Positions 1-10,971 of a stretch of DNA of 64,000 nt are shown here, in pieces. A program made the position numbers and the translations under genes. The notes under the pieces are model-generated. The model worked only from the letters and a program-made list of their open reading frames with translations, was not told the origin of the DNA and made no database searches. The stretch is from Caenorhabditis remanei (Eukaryota; Nematoda; Chromadorea; Rhabditida; Rhabditidae). Within the stretch, counting starts at the first letter, position 1. Each line of letters begins with the position of its first letter. The DNA lies in contig NC_071330.1 in assembly GCF_010183535.1 (NCBI RefSeq), positions 14,551,717-14,615,716 of the forward strand. Direction: 5' to 3'.

Positions 1-316
1 TCAATTCGAAAATCATCGATTTTTGCCAAAAATTAGTCAAAAAATGCGAAAATTGGAGTTTTTCCGTCAAAAACTCACTTTTCGCGCGCATAAGTGCATA
101 TTTTTATTAAAAATAAGGCGGGGCTGTTGTAGATCAAAAACGTCGTTTTTCGTCGTAAAAAGGGCAAAAAATGGTGAAAATCCACTTTTTTTCGTAAAAA
201 TTGACAAAAATCTCAATTTTAACATGAACGGCTTGAAAAACTGCGATTTTTGCATTAAAAATGCTCAAAAACCCGAAAAAATCAAATAAAATCAGCTGAA
301 AATCAAGTTTTCTTCG

Positions 317-556
317 CTAAAAATGAGTTTTGTTCGGTTTCAACCCTTTTTCTGTAATTACAGCCCGAAAAACCAGCAATTTCAGCAGTTTTTCACATAA
401 AAATTCATGAAAATGACAAAATTCCAAAAATTTACCTTCCGGATCATAAAACTCATGTTCGTCTCGTTTTCTTCCAGTCAAAAAGCACCAAAATGTCACA
501 AATTTGAGTTTCAGCCAATTCCAAACACTTCGCACCACATGTAGCAATTTATCCAT
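317..556 (-). CDS. Small two-exon protein, left copy of an inverted pair
   Basis: The model has two exons on the minus strand: 556-436 (ATG at 556) and 351-317, joined across a GTAAAT...ATTACAG intron. The spliced reading frame is open for 51 residues. The protein starts MDKLLHVVRSVWNWLKLKF, an amphipathic or hydrophobic Trp-rich segment that could sit in a membrane, then a basic stretch, then HEFYDPEEKG. I do not recognise the family. The right-arm copy conserves both splice sites and the frame on each side of the intron, which supports real coding or a recent duplication of a coding gene. The first exon could also be read through into the intron (79 codons), but the spliced form matches the other copy better. 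The promoter would lie in the 557-1030 centre, shared with the divergent copy. Confidence 0.55.
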   Translation of the reverse strand: MDKLLHVVRSVWNWLKLKFVTFWCFLTGRKRDEHEFYDPEGKFLEFCHFHEFLCEKLLKLLVFRAVITEKGLKPNKTHF

Positions 557-1030
557 AGTTAGGTATAGTGATAGGCGATTTTCAGATAGATTTTCAGCAA
601 AATATTGCGAAATAGTTTTTCTCGAGAAAACACACTAAATCCGGAGGTGTCCAATAGCAACTAATGCTATAGAAGGGGGGTGGCGAGCGGGCGGGGGGGA
701 AATGTCTATTCACACGGAGGGAAAAGAGAAAAGTGAGAGAGAGTATGTGAAGTGGTGGAGACGCAGACAGTTTTGACTGTTTTGGAGTCTCCACCCTTTA
801 CCAATTATGCATAATAATACCGGCGGAGAAGAGACGGAAATGTTTGTTTTTAGTTGCTAGTTCGATAGAGCGCACTTGCTTTTCCGCTTTTTTTGGTGGT
901 TTTTGAGCGTTTGGCACCCCCGATAACGCTGAAAATCACTCTTTTTTAATAGCATTAGTTGCTATTGGACACCTCTGGAACTATTTCGCAATGTTTTCTG
1001 AAATTCTGAAAATCGCCACTATACCTAACT

Positions 1031-1295
1031 ATGGATAAAGTGCTACATGTGGTGCGAAGTGTCTGGAATTGGCTGAAACTCAAATTTGTGACATTTTGGT
1101 GCTTTTTGACTGGAAAAAATCGAGACGGACATGAGTTTTATGATCCGGAAGGTAAATTTTTGGAATTTTTTTTTGTAATCGTAATTTTGATGCATTTTTA
1201 TGTGAAAACTGCTGAAATTTGTGGTTTTTCGGGCTGTATTTACAGAAAAGGGGGGTGCTTTCAGAGGAAATTATAGGTTGAAACCGAAAAACTAA
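1031..1295 (+). CDS. Small two-exon protein, right copy of an inverted pair
   Basis: Exons are 1031-1151 and 1246-1295, with donor GGTAAATTT and acceptor TATTTACAG. The spliced product is 56 residues, and its exon 1 part is nearly identical to the minus-strand copy (about 36 of 40 residues). Exon 2 has a net 15 bp gain that keeps frame, so the C-terminus reads GGAFRGNYRLKPKN in place of GLKPNKTHF. A second acceptor-like TTTCAG lies inside exon 2 (about 1259-1264). The predicted protein is small, basic and Trp-rich, with a hydrophobic block at residues about 8-27. No family or function is recognised. It lies head to head with the left copy, about 475 bp apart. Confidence 0.55.
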
Positions 1296-1605
1296 TTTTT
1301 AGCGAAGAAAACTTGATTTTCAGCTGATTTTTTTGAGTTTTCGAGCGCTTTTTGTGCGAAAATTAGAGAAAAGTGGAGTTTTTCAAGTGATAAAAATCTC
1401 AATTTTCAGGAAAAAGTGCATTTTCACCACTTTTTGCCTTTTTATTCGACGGAAAACGACGTTTTTGACCTACAACAGCCCGCCTAATTTTTAATTTAAA
1501 AATGCACTTATGCGCCAGAAAAGTGAGTTTTTGACGGGAAAACTGAAATTTTCACACTTTTTACTAATTTTTGACAAAAATCAACGATTTTCGACATGAA
1601 ATCGG

Positions 1606-2219
1606 AATTTCGAATTTTTGGGCATTAAAATCGCGTTTTTCCGTCAATTTTCAACACGAAAAACATGTAAAATTCACATTTTTATGCTGAAATTTACTAC
1701 ATTCCTATTTCCGCAATTCTTACTCGCAAAAACTTGATTTTTCTAGGTTTTACTAGCGAAAATTCAAAATTTTGACATTTTTCGCTTATAAAACCTACTT
1801 TTTGCCGTCGAAATCTTGTAAAAACCTGAAGATTTTAGCTAGAAAATATGAGATTTTAAAGGCGCATAGATAATTTCAGACCGCACAGTAACCCAAAAAG
1901 TTTAAATGCGCAGACCGTATTCTTAAGCTACTGTAATCCCCAACTTTATGATATATTAATAGTAATTATCAAAAAAAAGTTGGGTGTCCCCATTCGCCCC
2001 GAATACCTATAATTGGTTTCTATGCAATGCCAAGGTGACCTTTTTTATTCATTCTATTCCGAATTCTACTATTCTGGAGAAGAAGAACAAAGTTCCCTTT
2101 TTTGGGAGAAGAATAAGAAAGGAGGCCAGAAGGAATTTGTTTTGGGAAAAGACGCAGAAAAATTTTGAATTTTTCAACAGCTAGGAGTTTTTGAAAATGC
2201 TACTTTTGGGAGGTTACAG
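1606..2219. other. AT-rich stretch without recognisable genes
   Basis: This stretch holds runs of A and T with scattered TTTTCG/CGAAAA words typical of the surrounding repeats. The only open frame (1984-2184) has no family features and looks spurious. Confidence 0.5.
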
Positions 2220-2760
2220 ACCTCGGATTTTCACGATTTTGTCCAAAAAAAATCGGAATTTTTTACAATTACCGTAGATTAGGGGGTACTGTAGCTGAAA
2301 ACCACGGATTTTCCCGATTTTATCCCAAAAAATCGGAATTTGATCTCTACTGTAACTAGATGGGTAGTGTAGGTAGTTTAAAGGCGCATAAAAGTCCTTT
2401 AGAGATGAGTTTGACAGATTTTTGTCCGGATTTTCACGATTTTATCCAAAAAAAATCGGAATTTTTCACAATAACTGGAGATAATGAGGTGCTGTAGCTG
2501 AAAAACCACGGATTTTCACGATTTTATCTGAAAAAATCGGATCTTGATAACTACTGTAACTAGATGGGTACTGTAGCTGAAAAACCACGGATTTTTACGA
2601 TTTTTTCCAAAAAAATCGGATTTTTGTTAAGTGGGTACTGTAGGTAGTTTAAAGGTGCATTGAGGTTCTTGTCTGGATTTTCACGATTTTAACCTAAAAA
2701 TGAGAAGGTTACTGTAGTTTTAGACATACTGTAATGAGCTTAAAAGTTCATAGACTAACA
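2220..2760. repeat. Diverged tandem repeat array
   Basis: At least four imperfect copies of a unit of roughly 90-110 bp are present. The unit is built around CGGATTTTCACGATTTT, an AAAAAATCGGA stretch, and TACTGTAGCTGAAAAACCAC or TACTGTAGGTAGTTTAAAGG. Copies begin near 2225, 2300, 2430, 2510 and 2590. No coding capacity is seen. Confidence 0.75.
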
Positions 2761-3874
2761 GTTAGTCTAGTTTTGCTGGTTTTTTGCCGATTTTATCTAA
2801 ATTATTCGAAATTTTCGAATTTTCGCTGAAAATCAAATTTTTCCTCACAAAAATTGGCTGAAAAAACGGCTAAAACGATACAAAATACGGGAGAAAACGA
2901 TGAGAAAAGAAGAAAGAGAAGTGACGTGTCATTCGGGTGGTGTCTCGTCATAGAGAATGAATCGACGAGAGAGTACATACCTGAAGAGACGGTTAGAGAA
3001 AAAGAGAACATGATAGAGAGTGAGAGTGTGGAGAGACGCAGAGACAACAAACAGTCAAGAATTTCGATAGAAAAAAAACGGGTCGATCTTGTTTTTTGTC
3101 GCCTTTTTTTGGTCGTTTTGGGTGGTGAAACATGGAAAGACTAAAAATAGGAAAAACTGGAAATAATTTAATTCGAATGAAAAAATTAGAAGAAAAATCG
3201 ATAAAATCACGGAATCTGGGAAGCAGCCGAAAGTCGAGGAAGGGTGGAATCTGGAAAATGAGAATTTAAAAAAGAGGAAAAATACGGAAAAAGCAGAAAT
3301 TAGAAAAATCCGGGAAAGAAAAAGAAAAAATCAAAATATGGAAAAGATCAAAATTTGGGGAAGAAAAAGAAGGAGAATCTGAAAATTTTTTGAAAAAAAA
3401 TGAAAAAATTTCACTGTCAGTGTAAAATTTCTACTTAGACAGAAATTTGGTCACTGTAAGTTGGCTAGGCTGGGTAACTTCGCTCTACTGACACATTTTG
3501 GGGAATATGAAAAATTCGCATAAAATCCCTTTTTTTTAAAAGAAATTTTACGGCTGAAAATCGTTATAATCTGACAATTTTCATCCAAAAAATGTCATTT
3601 TCTAACCACTTTTCAGCTTTTTTGGCTGAAAATCGTCAATTTTTAAGGATTTTCAGCCAAGAACTGTCAATTAAAGCCATCTTTTGAAAGATAGAATATG
3701 GGAGAGATAAGATTGAAAAAGACTCCAAAATCCGAGTAAGAAACCAAAATTTGAGAAAAATACCAGAATTCGGAAATCTGAAAGAGAAAAACTACGAGAA
3801 TCCCAAAAAATCTTCAAATTCACGAGGAAAGCAACTTTAAACTGACAAAAACGAAATTTATCAATAGAGCACAT
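2761..3874. other. Non-coding AT-rich spacer
   Basis: No gene is supported. It contains a GAGAGACGCAGAG word near 3032, a copy of the dispersed TCAGTGTAAA...TTGGTCACTGTAAGTTGGCTA module at about 3416-3470, and short inverted words around 3600-3660 (GGCTGAAAATCGT and its relatives). Open frames at 2802-3144 on both strands are low-complexity shadows. Confidence 0.5.
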
Positions 3875-4424
3875 TGGCTCTATTGGCAAAGAACGGTCCC
3901 AACCGCAAAGAACGGTCCCAACCGCAAAGAACGGTCCCAACCGCAAAGAATGGTCCCAAAATTTTGGGTGACCCAAATTTCCGAATTAAATGATCCCAAC
4001 CGCAAAGAATGGTCCCAACCGCAAAGGACGGTCCCAAAATTTTGGGTGACACAAGTTTCCGAATTGAATGGTCCCAACCGTAAAGAATGGTCCCTCAAAA
4101 TTGATACGAAAAACGTTTCACCATTCTCTTAGGCTTAGGTTTCTTAGAAATTGGGAAAAAATTGACAAATACGATTAATAATAGGTTTTGTCAATTTTTT
4201 CACCAATTTCTAAGAAACCTAAGCCTAAGAGAATGGTGAAACGTTTTTCGTATCAATTTTGAAGGACCATTCTTTGCGGTTGGGACCATTCAATTCGGAA
4301 ACTTGTGTCACCCAAAATTTTGGGACCGTTCTTTGCGGTTGGGACCATGTAATTCTTTGGGACCGTTCTTTTATTTTTTGGGACCGTTCTTTGCGGTTGG
4401 GACCGTTCTTTGCCAATAGAGCCA
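3875..4424. mobile_element. Fold-back element with 6 bp target duplication
   Basis: This is a 550 bp palindromic element. The outer ends are exact inverted copies (TGGCTCTATTGGCAAAGAAC and its complement), flanked on both sides by GCACAT (3869-3874 and 4425-4430), a clear target-site duplication. Each arm holds several copies of a unit of about 19 bp, GGTCCCAACCGCAAAGAAC. The inner 70 bp of each arm (CCTAAGCCTAAGAGAATGG and complement) pair around a centre near 4176. There is no coding capacity; apparent frames in the repeats are shadows. It is a non-autonomous DNA transposon or fold-back element of unassigned superfamily. Confidence 0.85.
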
Positions 4425-4501
4425 GCACATTTACTCATGAAGAGATTTTTTGGATTCTTGTAGTTTTTCGTAGTGTTTCCGGGGAGGACCTCTTGGCACG
4501 C

Positions 4502-4612
4502 TTCTTACAACCGCGCTCTACCGAAACTGAATTAAATTGTGTGCGAAATCGAAAGACTCAGAGAAAAAGAGACATTTTTCAACTGGATTTCGGTGGAGCG
4601 CAGTTGTAAGAA
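4502..4612. mobile_element. Short TIR element (MITE-like)
   Basis: A 111 bp stretch starts TTCTTACAACCGCGCTCTAC and ends with its near-perfect complement (2 mismatches in about 25 bp). No convincing target-site duplication is visible, so this is a MITE-like hairpin rather than a proven insertion. Confidence 0.55.
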
Positions 4613-5040
4613 CTTAAAATTAAAAATTCGTTCAAAAAAAAAGCACAAAAGCACTACAAAAGACACATAAATTCATCTTTTTCTTCTGTGAAAAAGGGAC
4701 AGAAAGTGTATATACACATAGAGGGAAAAAGGAGAAAGAGAGAGGAGGATCGCGTAATCCGAAATGTTTGTTTATTTTCACTGCAGCCATCCCTCCCCAT
4801 CTCTCCGACCATCACAATTCAAAGAAAAACGGAGAAGAGATGGGGGGAGGCTCAGAAATAGGGAGAAGGGAATCGGTGCCAATTATAAACAAAAATGTGT
4901 CATAGGGTCACATAGATCAGTTTTGGCAACAGAAAAATAGGAAATATGGGCGAAGAAATTGGGAAAAATTGAAAAAAAAAATCAACCATTTTAAAATTGT
5001 CAGTGTAAAGTATCTACACTGACAAAAAATTTGGTCACTG

Positions 5041-6071
5041 TTAGTTGGCTAAGCCGGGAAAAATGGGGATTTTGATCCGAAAACTGCAATTTTTAGCGAT
5101 AAAACTGTAAAAATAGTGATTTTTGACCGAAAATTTTGTGTATTTGGCCCAAAATTTCACTTTTTCAGTCGAAAAATGGAGATTCCCGAATTCGGCTGAA
5201 AAAGGGCAATTTTAGACCAAAACCACAAAATTTTCAGTCAAAAATCATTATTTTTATAGTTTTTAGGCTGAAATTCGCAGTTTTTGACTCAAAATCCTCA
5301 TTTTCGAGTGAAAAACTTGAAATTCCAGAAATATTTCGTTGTAAAATTTCAAATTTGAAAAAAAGTTGATAAATTTCTAGTCGTTAAGGACAAAATAAGG
5401 GACTGATAATAGTAAAAATTAAAGAAATCCCATAAAAATGTAAATGCGCTCTATTGATAAATTTCGTTTTTGTCAGTGTAAAGTTGCTACACTGACACAA
5501 AATTTGGTCACTGTAAGTTGGCTAAATGAGGATTTTGATTCAAAAACCGCGAATTTCAGCCCTAAAACTGTAAAAATAGCGATTATGGCCCAAAATTGCA
5601 CCTTTTCAGTCGAAAAATGAGATTTCCGAATTTGGCTGAAAATCATAGAAAATCTCAATTTTCCCACTGAAAAAGTGCAATTTTGGGCCATAATCGCTAT
5701 TTCTACAGTTTTAGGGCTGAAATTCGCGGTTTTTGAATCAAAATCCTCATTTAGCCAACTTACAGTGACCAAATTTTGTGTCAGTGTAGCAACTTTACAC
5801 TGACAAAAACGAAATTTATCAATAGAGCGCATTTACATTTTTATTTCTCGAATTTTTCGAAATTTCAGCCTTAAAACAGTAAAAACAATGATTTCGGACA
5901 AAAATTTTGTTTTTTTGGTCTAAAATTGCCCTTTTTCAGCCAAATTCGGGAATCTCCATTTTTCGCCTGAAAAAGAGCAATTTTGGGCCAAATACACAAA
6001 ATTTTCGGTCAAAAACCACTATTTTTACAGTTTCATTTCTCGAATTTTTCGAATTCTTACTATTATCAGTC
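5041..6071. repeat. Nested fold-back repeats
   Basis: An inner, nearly perfect inverted repeat spans 5432-5844 with its centre at about 5638. An older outer inverted repeat matches about 5107-5240 to about 5900-6030 (AAAAATAGTGATTTTTGACC and complement). A third pair, GACTGATAATAGTAA at 5401-5415 and its complement at 6057-6071, has a different centre. The offset centres imply successive insertions or rearrangements. The inner element begins near TGTAAATGCGCTCTATTGAT, also found just left of the element at 3875. Confidence 0.8.
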
Positions 6072-6462
6072 TGGTACAAAATGACTCATAGAGAGACGCA
6101 GAGATAGCATACAAATAGACGAATTGAATGGAATGATGAAATTCGTTCGCATATGAGTCAACATTTTGATGCGATATGCGGCGCATTTCATCATTTTATT
6201 ATGAAAAAGGACAGAAAATCAAATAAATGTATATGGAACATAGTACTTTTATAGAATATGGAAAAGGGGGACTAGACACAAAATATATTAAAAAATTGGA
6301 AAAAAAAACATGAAAATCGTCTAGAATAGTGGTAATCTAATAATAATCCGTCCCCGCTCCTCTCTTTTATTTTATTTTTTGTGCCGCCCATCGCATGTGT
6401 GACAGGAAATTATATGTGTCTAGGTTTGGTTTGACAAAAAAAAAATTCGAAAAATAAAATTT

Positions 6463-6855
6463 TTTCCTGGAAAATACATCAAATTTGGCACATTTTAAGC
6501 CTAAACCCATAGAATTCTATTCAAAATTGACCAAGTTACAGATTTTTGAAACTTTTAGAAAATTCAGATTCTTAATAAGTACCGTAACTCTGTTTATTTT
6601 TGACCACTTCCGAAAAAAATTCGAATTTTCGAATTTGGCTCGTCTAGACCTTTTAAATGAGTATAATCATGACCATGGTCTGATAGATTTCGTTTTCGAC
6701 CACCCCATGCGCTGTCGGGATTACTGTAGCCAAGCCTTTTCGAAAAAAGTCAAATTTATTTTTTCCGATAAGATTGTGAAATTCTCCATACTTTGAGATA
6801 AAATTTATAAAAAACCGATGAAAATCAGCAAAGTTACAGATTTTCGAAAATTTTC
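6463..6855 (+). repeat. Dispersed repeat, copy A
   Basis: A block of about 390 bp is directly repeated at 8410-8805. Shared landmarks are TTTTTCCTGGAAAATACA, TATAATCATGACCATG, the GCGCCTTTAAGTCGGGATTACTGTAG-type segment, and AACCGATGAAAATCAGCAAAG at the end. It is non-coding; frames inside it are shadows. Confidence 0.8.
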
Positions 6856-6928
6856 GAAAGTTTTTTGAATTTTCCAGTTCCCCTAATTCAGTCAGTTTTC
6901 TCTCGAACTCCATGAAATTAAAATTTTC

Positions 6929-7075
6929 AGATTCACCTCAGTGAGAGCTTTCACAAAATTATAATCATGCCCTGGTAGGGTCCCGCCACGAAAACTACCG
7001 TAGTCAGGCTCTGGGATACTGTAGTTTTCGTGGTGGGACTCGAACTAAAGCGATCGTAGGCATGATTATAGTCAT
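6929..7075. repeat. Hairpin-containing dispersed repeat
   Basis: Bounded by TATAATCATGCC and GGCATGATTATAG. An internal hairpin is formed by CGCCACGAAAACTACCGTAG and GTAGTTTTCGTGGTGGG. A related copy is at 9905-10075 and a more diverged one at 8930-9055. Fragments of its right end recur at about 22830-22880 and 36500-36530. Confidence 0.75.
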
Positions 7076-7217
7076 TTGAAGCGTCTCGACAAGCTGATTC
7101 CAAAAATCTATGTTTCATAAAGTTTGGCAGAAAACTGACTGATTTATGGTACTTAGAAAATCAAAAAAATGAAAGTTGTAACGAAAAATTTCGAAAATCT
7201 GTAGCTTTGCTGGTTTT

Positions 7218-8380
7218 TCATGAATTTTAGCTCAAAATATGGAGAATTTCACAATCTTATCGGAAAAAAAACAGATTTGACACGTTTCGAACAGTTATGA
7301 CTACAGTAATCTCGACTTAAAGGCGCAAAGGGGTGGTCAAAAATGTTCATTTTTAGTGAAAACTCATTTATTCGGTGGCTTTTCGTTACACACATACATA
7401 AATATTTTTATACATATGTACTCATGTCCCATACATTCCAATGACCCCCGTCCTCTCGGCTTCTCCTTTTTTCTATTCTCTAACTGTCTGCGTCTCTCCC
7501 ACTCTCTCTCTTTCCATTTTTTTCTTCATGCAGGATTTAACAATCTGGACAAGAAAAATAAATTAGACTTTTTTTCGAACAGTTATGACTACAGTAATCC
7601 CGACTTAAAGGAGCATGGATTTTTTTTTTAATTTCAAAATTTTTCGAAAATCTGTAAATTTGTTGGATTTTGTCAATTTTACACAAAATTTGACTCAAAA
7701 AGTGCAGAATTTCACAATCTTATCAAGAAAAATGTCGATTTGACCCTTTTCGAACAGTTATGACTACAGTAATCCCGACTCAAAGGCGCTAGGGGGTGCC
7801 GAATAGCTATACGGACACTGGCCATAAAAATTTTGGTCAAAATGTGAAAAATGTCGGAACAAAGCGATACACTATTAAGATTTTATGAGCTGCTATAAGG
7901 AAAAGCAAAGAATTTTTATTTCTCTTTTTCTAAAAAAAAATGTGTGCAGCTGCACAGATGGTTGTCATTTCATCCTCCTTCCAAGTGACTGACATGTGTG
8001 AAAAGTTGGGGGAAAAAAGACGGACGAATGGAGAAGAATGAGAAATGTACTCTTCTTCTCGAAGAAAAGAAGAAAAAAATTGGAGAGATAGAGTGAGAGA
8101 GACGCAGACAGTTAGAGAATAGAAAAAGGAGAAGTCGAGAGGAAGGGGGTCATTGGAATGTATGGGACATGAGTACATATGTATAAAAATGTTTATGTAT
8201 GTGTGTAACGAAAAGCCACCGAAAAAATGAGTTTTCACTGAAAATGAAAATTTTTGACCACCCCCTTGCGCCTTTAAGTCGGGATTACTGTAGTCATAAC
8301 TGTTCGAAAATAGTCCAATCTACTTTTTCTAATAAGATTGTGAAATTCTGCACATTTTGAGCTAAAATTTGTGTAAAAGT
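7218..8380. repeat. Inverted repeat with arms of about 310 bp
   Basis: Left arm about 7218-7528 and right arm about 8067-8380 are reverse complements, for example GGCTTTTCGTTACACACATAC on the left and its complement on the right. Both also contain GTCTGCGTCTCTCCC or its complement. The spacer of about 540 bp holds another GACTACAGTAATCCCGACT repeat and nothing that looks coding. Confidence 0.8.
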
Positions 8381-8409
8381 GACAAAATCCAGCAAAGTTT
8401 TAAAAAAAT

Positions 8410-8805
8410 CATTTTTCCTGGAAAATACAACAAATTTGGCACATTTTAAGCCTAAATCCATAGAATTCTATTCAAAATTGACCAAGTTACAGATTTTCGA
8501 AACTTTTCGAAAATTCAGATTCTTCAGAAGTACAGTAACTTGGTTAGTTTTCAACCAATTCCTATAAATTTTGAATTTTCGAATTCTGCTCGTCAAAACC
8601 TTTCAAATGAGTATAATCATGACCATGTTCTGATAGATTTCATTTTCGACCACCCCTTTGCGCCTTTAAGTCGGGATTACTGTAGTCATAACTGTTCGAA
8701 AAGAGTCAAATCTGTTTTTCCGGATTAGATTATAAAATTCTCCATATTTTGAGATAAAATTTATAAAAAACCGATGAAAATCAGCAAAGTTACAGATTTT
8801 CGAAA
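8410..8805 (+). repeat. Dispersed repeat, copy B
   Basis: This is the second full copy of the block at 6463-6855. A third, shorter relative (CGAAAAGAGTCAAATCCAC onward) lies at about 9700-9840. Confidence 0.8.
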
Positions 8806-9075
8806 CATTTCGAAATTCAAAAATTTTTCTGTTTTTTTTACAAAAACTACTGTAACTTTGTCAGTTTTTGCTCAATTTTTACAAAATTGATACATTTGAG
8901 TTAAGCTTGTCAAGACGGTTCTATTGAGTATAATCATGACTCAGTTTAGGAAAAATTTGGGTCTCACCACGAAAGCTACAGTAACTCGTCTCTGACACCA
9001 AAATTCGAAATTTTCAGAATATAGGCATGATTATACTTTTCTGAAAGCTGAAAACACGTTGATTTTGAATATAGA

Positions 9076-10838
9076 AAAATTTTGGGTCTCAGAGCGAAAC
9101 TGGCTGGGTTACGGTAGATTTAGGAAATTTTTGAATGTTCGAAAATTTTCGATCAGTAACTTTGGGTTTTCGACAGATTTTCTTGGTTTAAAGCTTAAAA
9201 TTGAGGAAAATTTTCGGAAAATCTTTTCGAAATTTTTTGCTCAACAATATCAGAGAACGCTCTTTTTTTTTAAATAGAAACATTATTGGAACCAAAAGTT
9301 CAAAACCTCTATGAATGATTGGTCACTAGGAAGAAAAATCGGATATCGTAAATCGGAGAGAAGATTCTCGAGAATAAAAAGAAAAAGGGGGAAATAGAAG
9401 ACGGGCGTACTTTACATTGTAAAATGTAACATCTTTCTAGGCGGAGGACACTTCAGTGGTCAATTTTTCTCTCTCTCTCTCTCGCCTGATCGGCGCCGGG
9501 GGCGACTACAGAAACTAAACGGATATACATTTCTCTCTCCGATTCAATACTTGCTGTGTTACTAGAGGAAATAGAATACCATCGATCATCTAAAGTTTCC
9601 ACTTGGACAGATTGATAGAATTGATTTAGAGGGAGATTTCTGATTCAGATTCGTTTGATTCGAAAAAAGTTCGAAAAATAACCGCCTTTTACTCCGGACT
9701 ACTGTAGTCATGCCTTTTCGAAAAGAGTCAAATCCACTTTTTCCGATAACATTGTGAAATTCTGCACTTTTTGAGCTAAAATTCATGGAAAACCGATGAA
9801 AATCAGCAAAGTTACAGATTTTCGAACAATTTCGAATAACCTGAAAGTTTAGAGTTACCATAATTCAGTCAATTTTTGCTCAAACTCCATGAAATTTAGA
9901 TTTTCAGATTCACCTCGGTGAGAGCTTTCACAAATGTATAATCATGCCCCTATTCGGTCAAGGTTGGGTCCCACCACGAAAACTACCGTAGCCAGGATTT
10001 GGGGGTACTGTAGTTTTCGTGGTGGGACTCGAATTGAAGCAAACCTAGGCATAATTATACTTTTCTGAAAGTACTCGGTGAGCTGATTCCGAAAATACAA
10101 TTTTTATAAATTTTCGATTAAACCTGGTCAGGTTACGATAGATTTTTTAATTTTCAAAAAGTTTTGAATAGTTTCGAAAATCTCGAACTTTCTTGATTTT
10201 CATCATAAGAAGGTGATTTTAGGCTTAATATGGGCAGAATTTAGAACTAAACAAAAATTAGGGGAACCTTAGTTTTTCAGTTCTCAGCAGTAATTATGGC
10301 TATAGACACTTGTATTTCCGATAATTCAGTAGCAAGCTAATTCAAATTATTTTACCCAAAATATTGAAAACTTTCTGCACATTTTGGGCCAAAATACATC
10401 GGAAAATCTTTAAAACTGGCAAAGTTACAGGTATCTGAAAAATTCAACAAAAACAATTTTTAGTTTCAAAAAGTTAATAAACTAATAAAAAAAAAGAAGA
10501 ATTCCATTCATTTTTTGCCCCGAATTGTCAAGACTAGAAAATCTCAAGGAGAAGAAAATAAAAAAGTGTTTTGTGATAAGGAAACCGTCCAATTGATAAC
10601 AAAAAGGGCGGAAACGAGAAATGAGGAGAGGTAATGAAAAAGGGAAAAAAGGAAAAAAAGGTGTGGTCATACATTGAAAATTGGAAATGAGGGAAAAATT
10701 CCTGAGAAAATCTAACCTTCTGACTAAAACTACAGTAATCCTCACAGGTTTGCTCCAATCTGAATGAGAACTAAAGTTTTGGATCCAGGAGATTTTGCCG
10801 GATCAAATGAATATAATCATGACAAGGCGAATATGCCT
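9076..10838. other. Repeat-derived non-coding region
   Basis: No supported gene. It includes a (TC)n run at about 9467-9483, the third copy of the GATAA..TTGTGAAATTCTGCA repeat at about 9700-9840, and the hairpin repeat (CCCACCACGAAAACTACCGT / GTAGTTTTCGTGGTGGG) at 9905-10075. From 10100 to 10840 I see only AT-rich sequence with diverged pieces of the same repeats. Confidence 0.6.
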
Positions 10839-10844
10839 GGAACT

Positions 10845-10965
10845 ACCATATGAGAACTATGGTTGTACTGAAAAACCAGGTTAAGTAGACGGAGTAATTT
10901 GAGCCTTTGGTACAATGTGACGAGAAAGTGGAAGGTGAAGATCAATGAGAAGAATAGGGAGACCA
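10845..10965 (-). pseudogene. F-box first-exon remnant
   Basis: On the minus strand this resembles the F-box first exon and 5' flank of the array to the right. The flank ATTGATCTTCACCTTCCACTTT precedes CTCGTCACATTGTACCAAAG, then CTCAAATTACTCCGTCTACT. The position of the start codon reads ATT instead of ATG. The encoded remnant QRLKLLRL matches the usual PFKLLRL, but homology fades before the conserved NPIEL, and no exon 2 or exon 3 follows. It is the outermost member of the F-box array seen here, broken by the transposon immediately upstream. Confidence 0.6.
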
Positions 10966-10971
10966 CCGACT

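Larger units (their letters stand above)
1..1605. repeat. Large inverted repeat carrying twin mini-genes
   Basis: The left arm runs from the window edge to about 670 and the right arm from about 949 to at least 1600, around a 278 bp non-homologous centre. At the inner border, the sequence ending at 670 and that starting at 949 are reverse complements (AGCATTAGTTGCTATTGGAC on the right arm). Homology continues outward through both mini-genes and through a stretch rich in short AT runs. The left arm still matches at base 1, so the repeat continues outside the window. Each arm holds one copy of the same two-exon small gene, transcribed outward from the centre. Confidence 0.9.

Noticed and set aside
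3890..4410. Regularly spaced 19 bp repeats resembling a CRISPR-like array
   Set aside because: Units are contiguous or inverted without unique spacers, lie in a fold-back element with its own target duplication, and the genome is eukaryotic.
3671..4438. Several overlapping open frames with repeated GPFFAVGTVLCGWD-like peptides
   Set aside because: They are translations of the inverted 19 bp repeat in several frames on both strands, with no splice or start context.
6485..6796. 103-codon frame in the dispersed repeat
   Set aside because: The second copy of the same repeat (8379-8728) does not preserve the frame, so it is not coding.
7356..8238. Two similar proteins (GGFSLHTYINIFIHMYSCPI-like) on opposite strands
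   Set aside because: They are mirror images because they lie in the arms of an inverted repeat. Homology extends equally outside the frames and the frames end differently.
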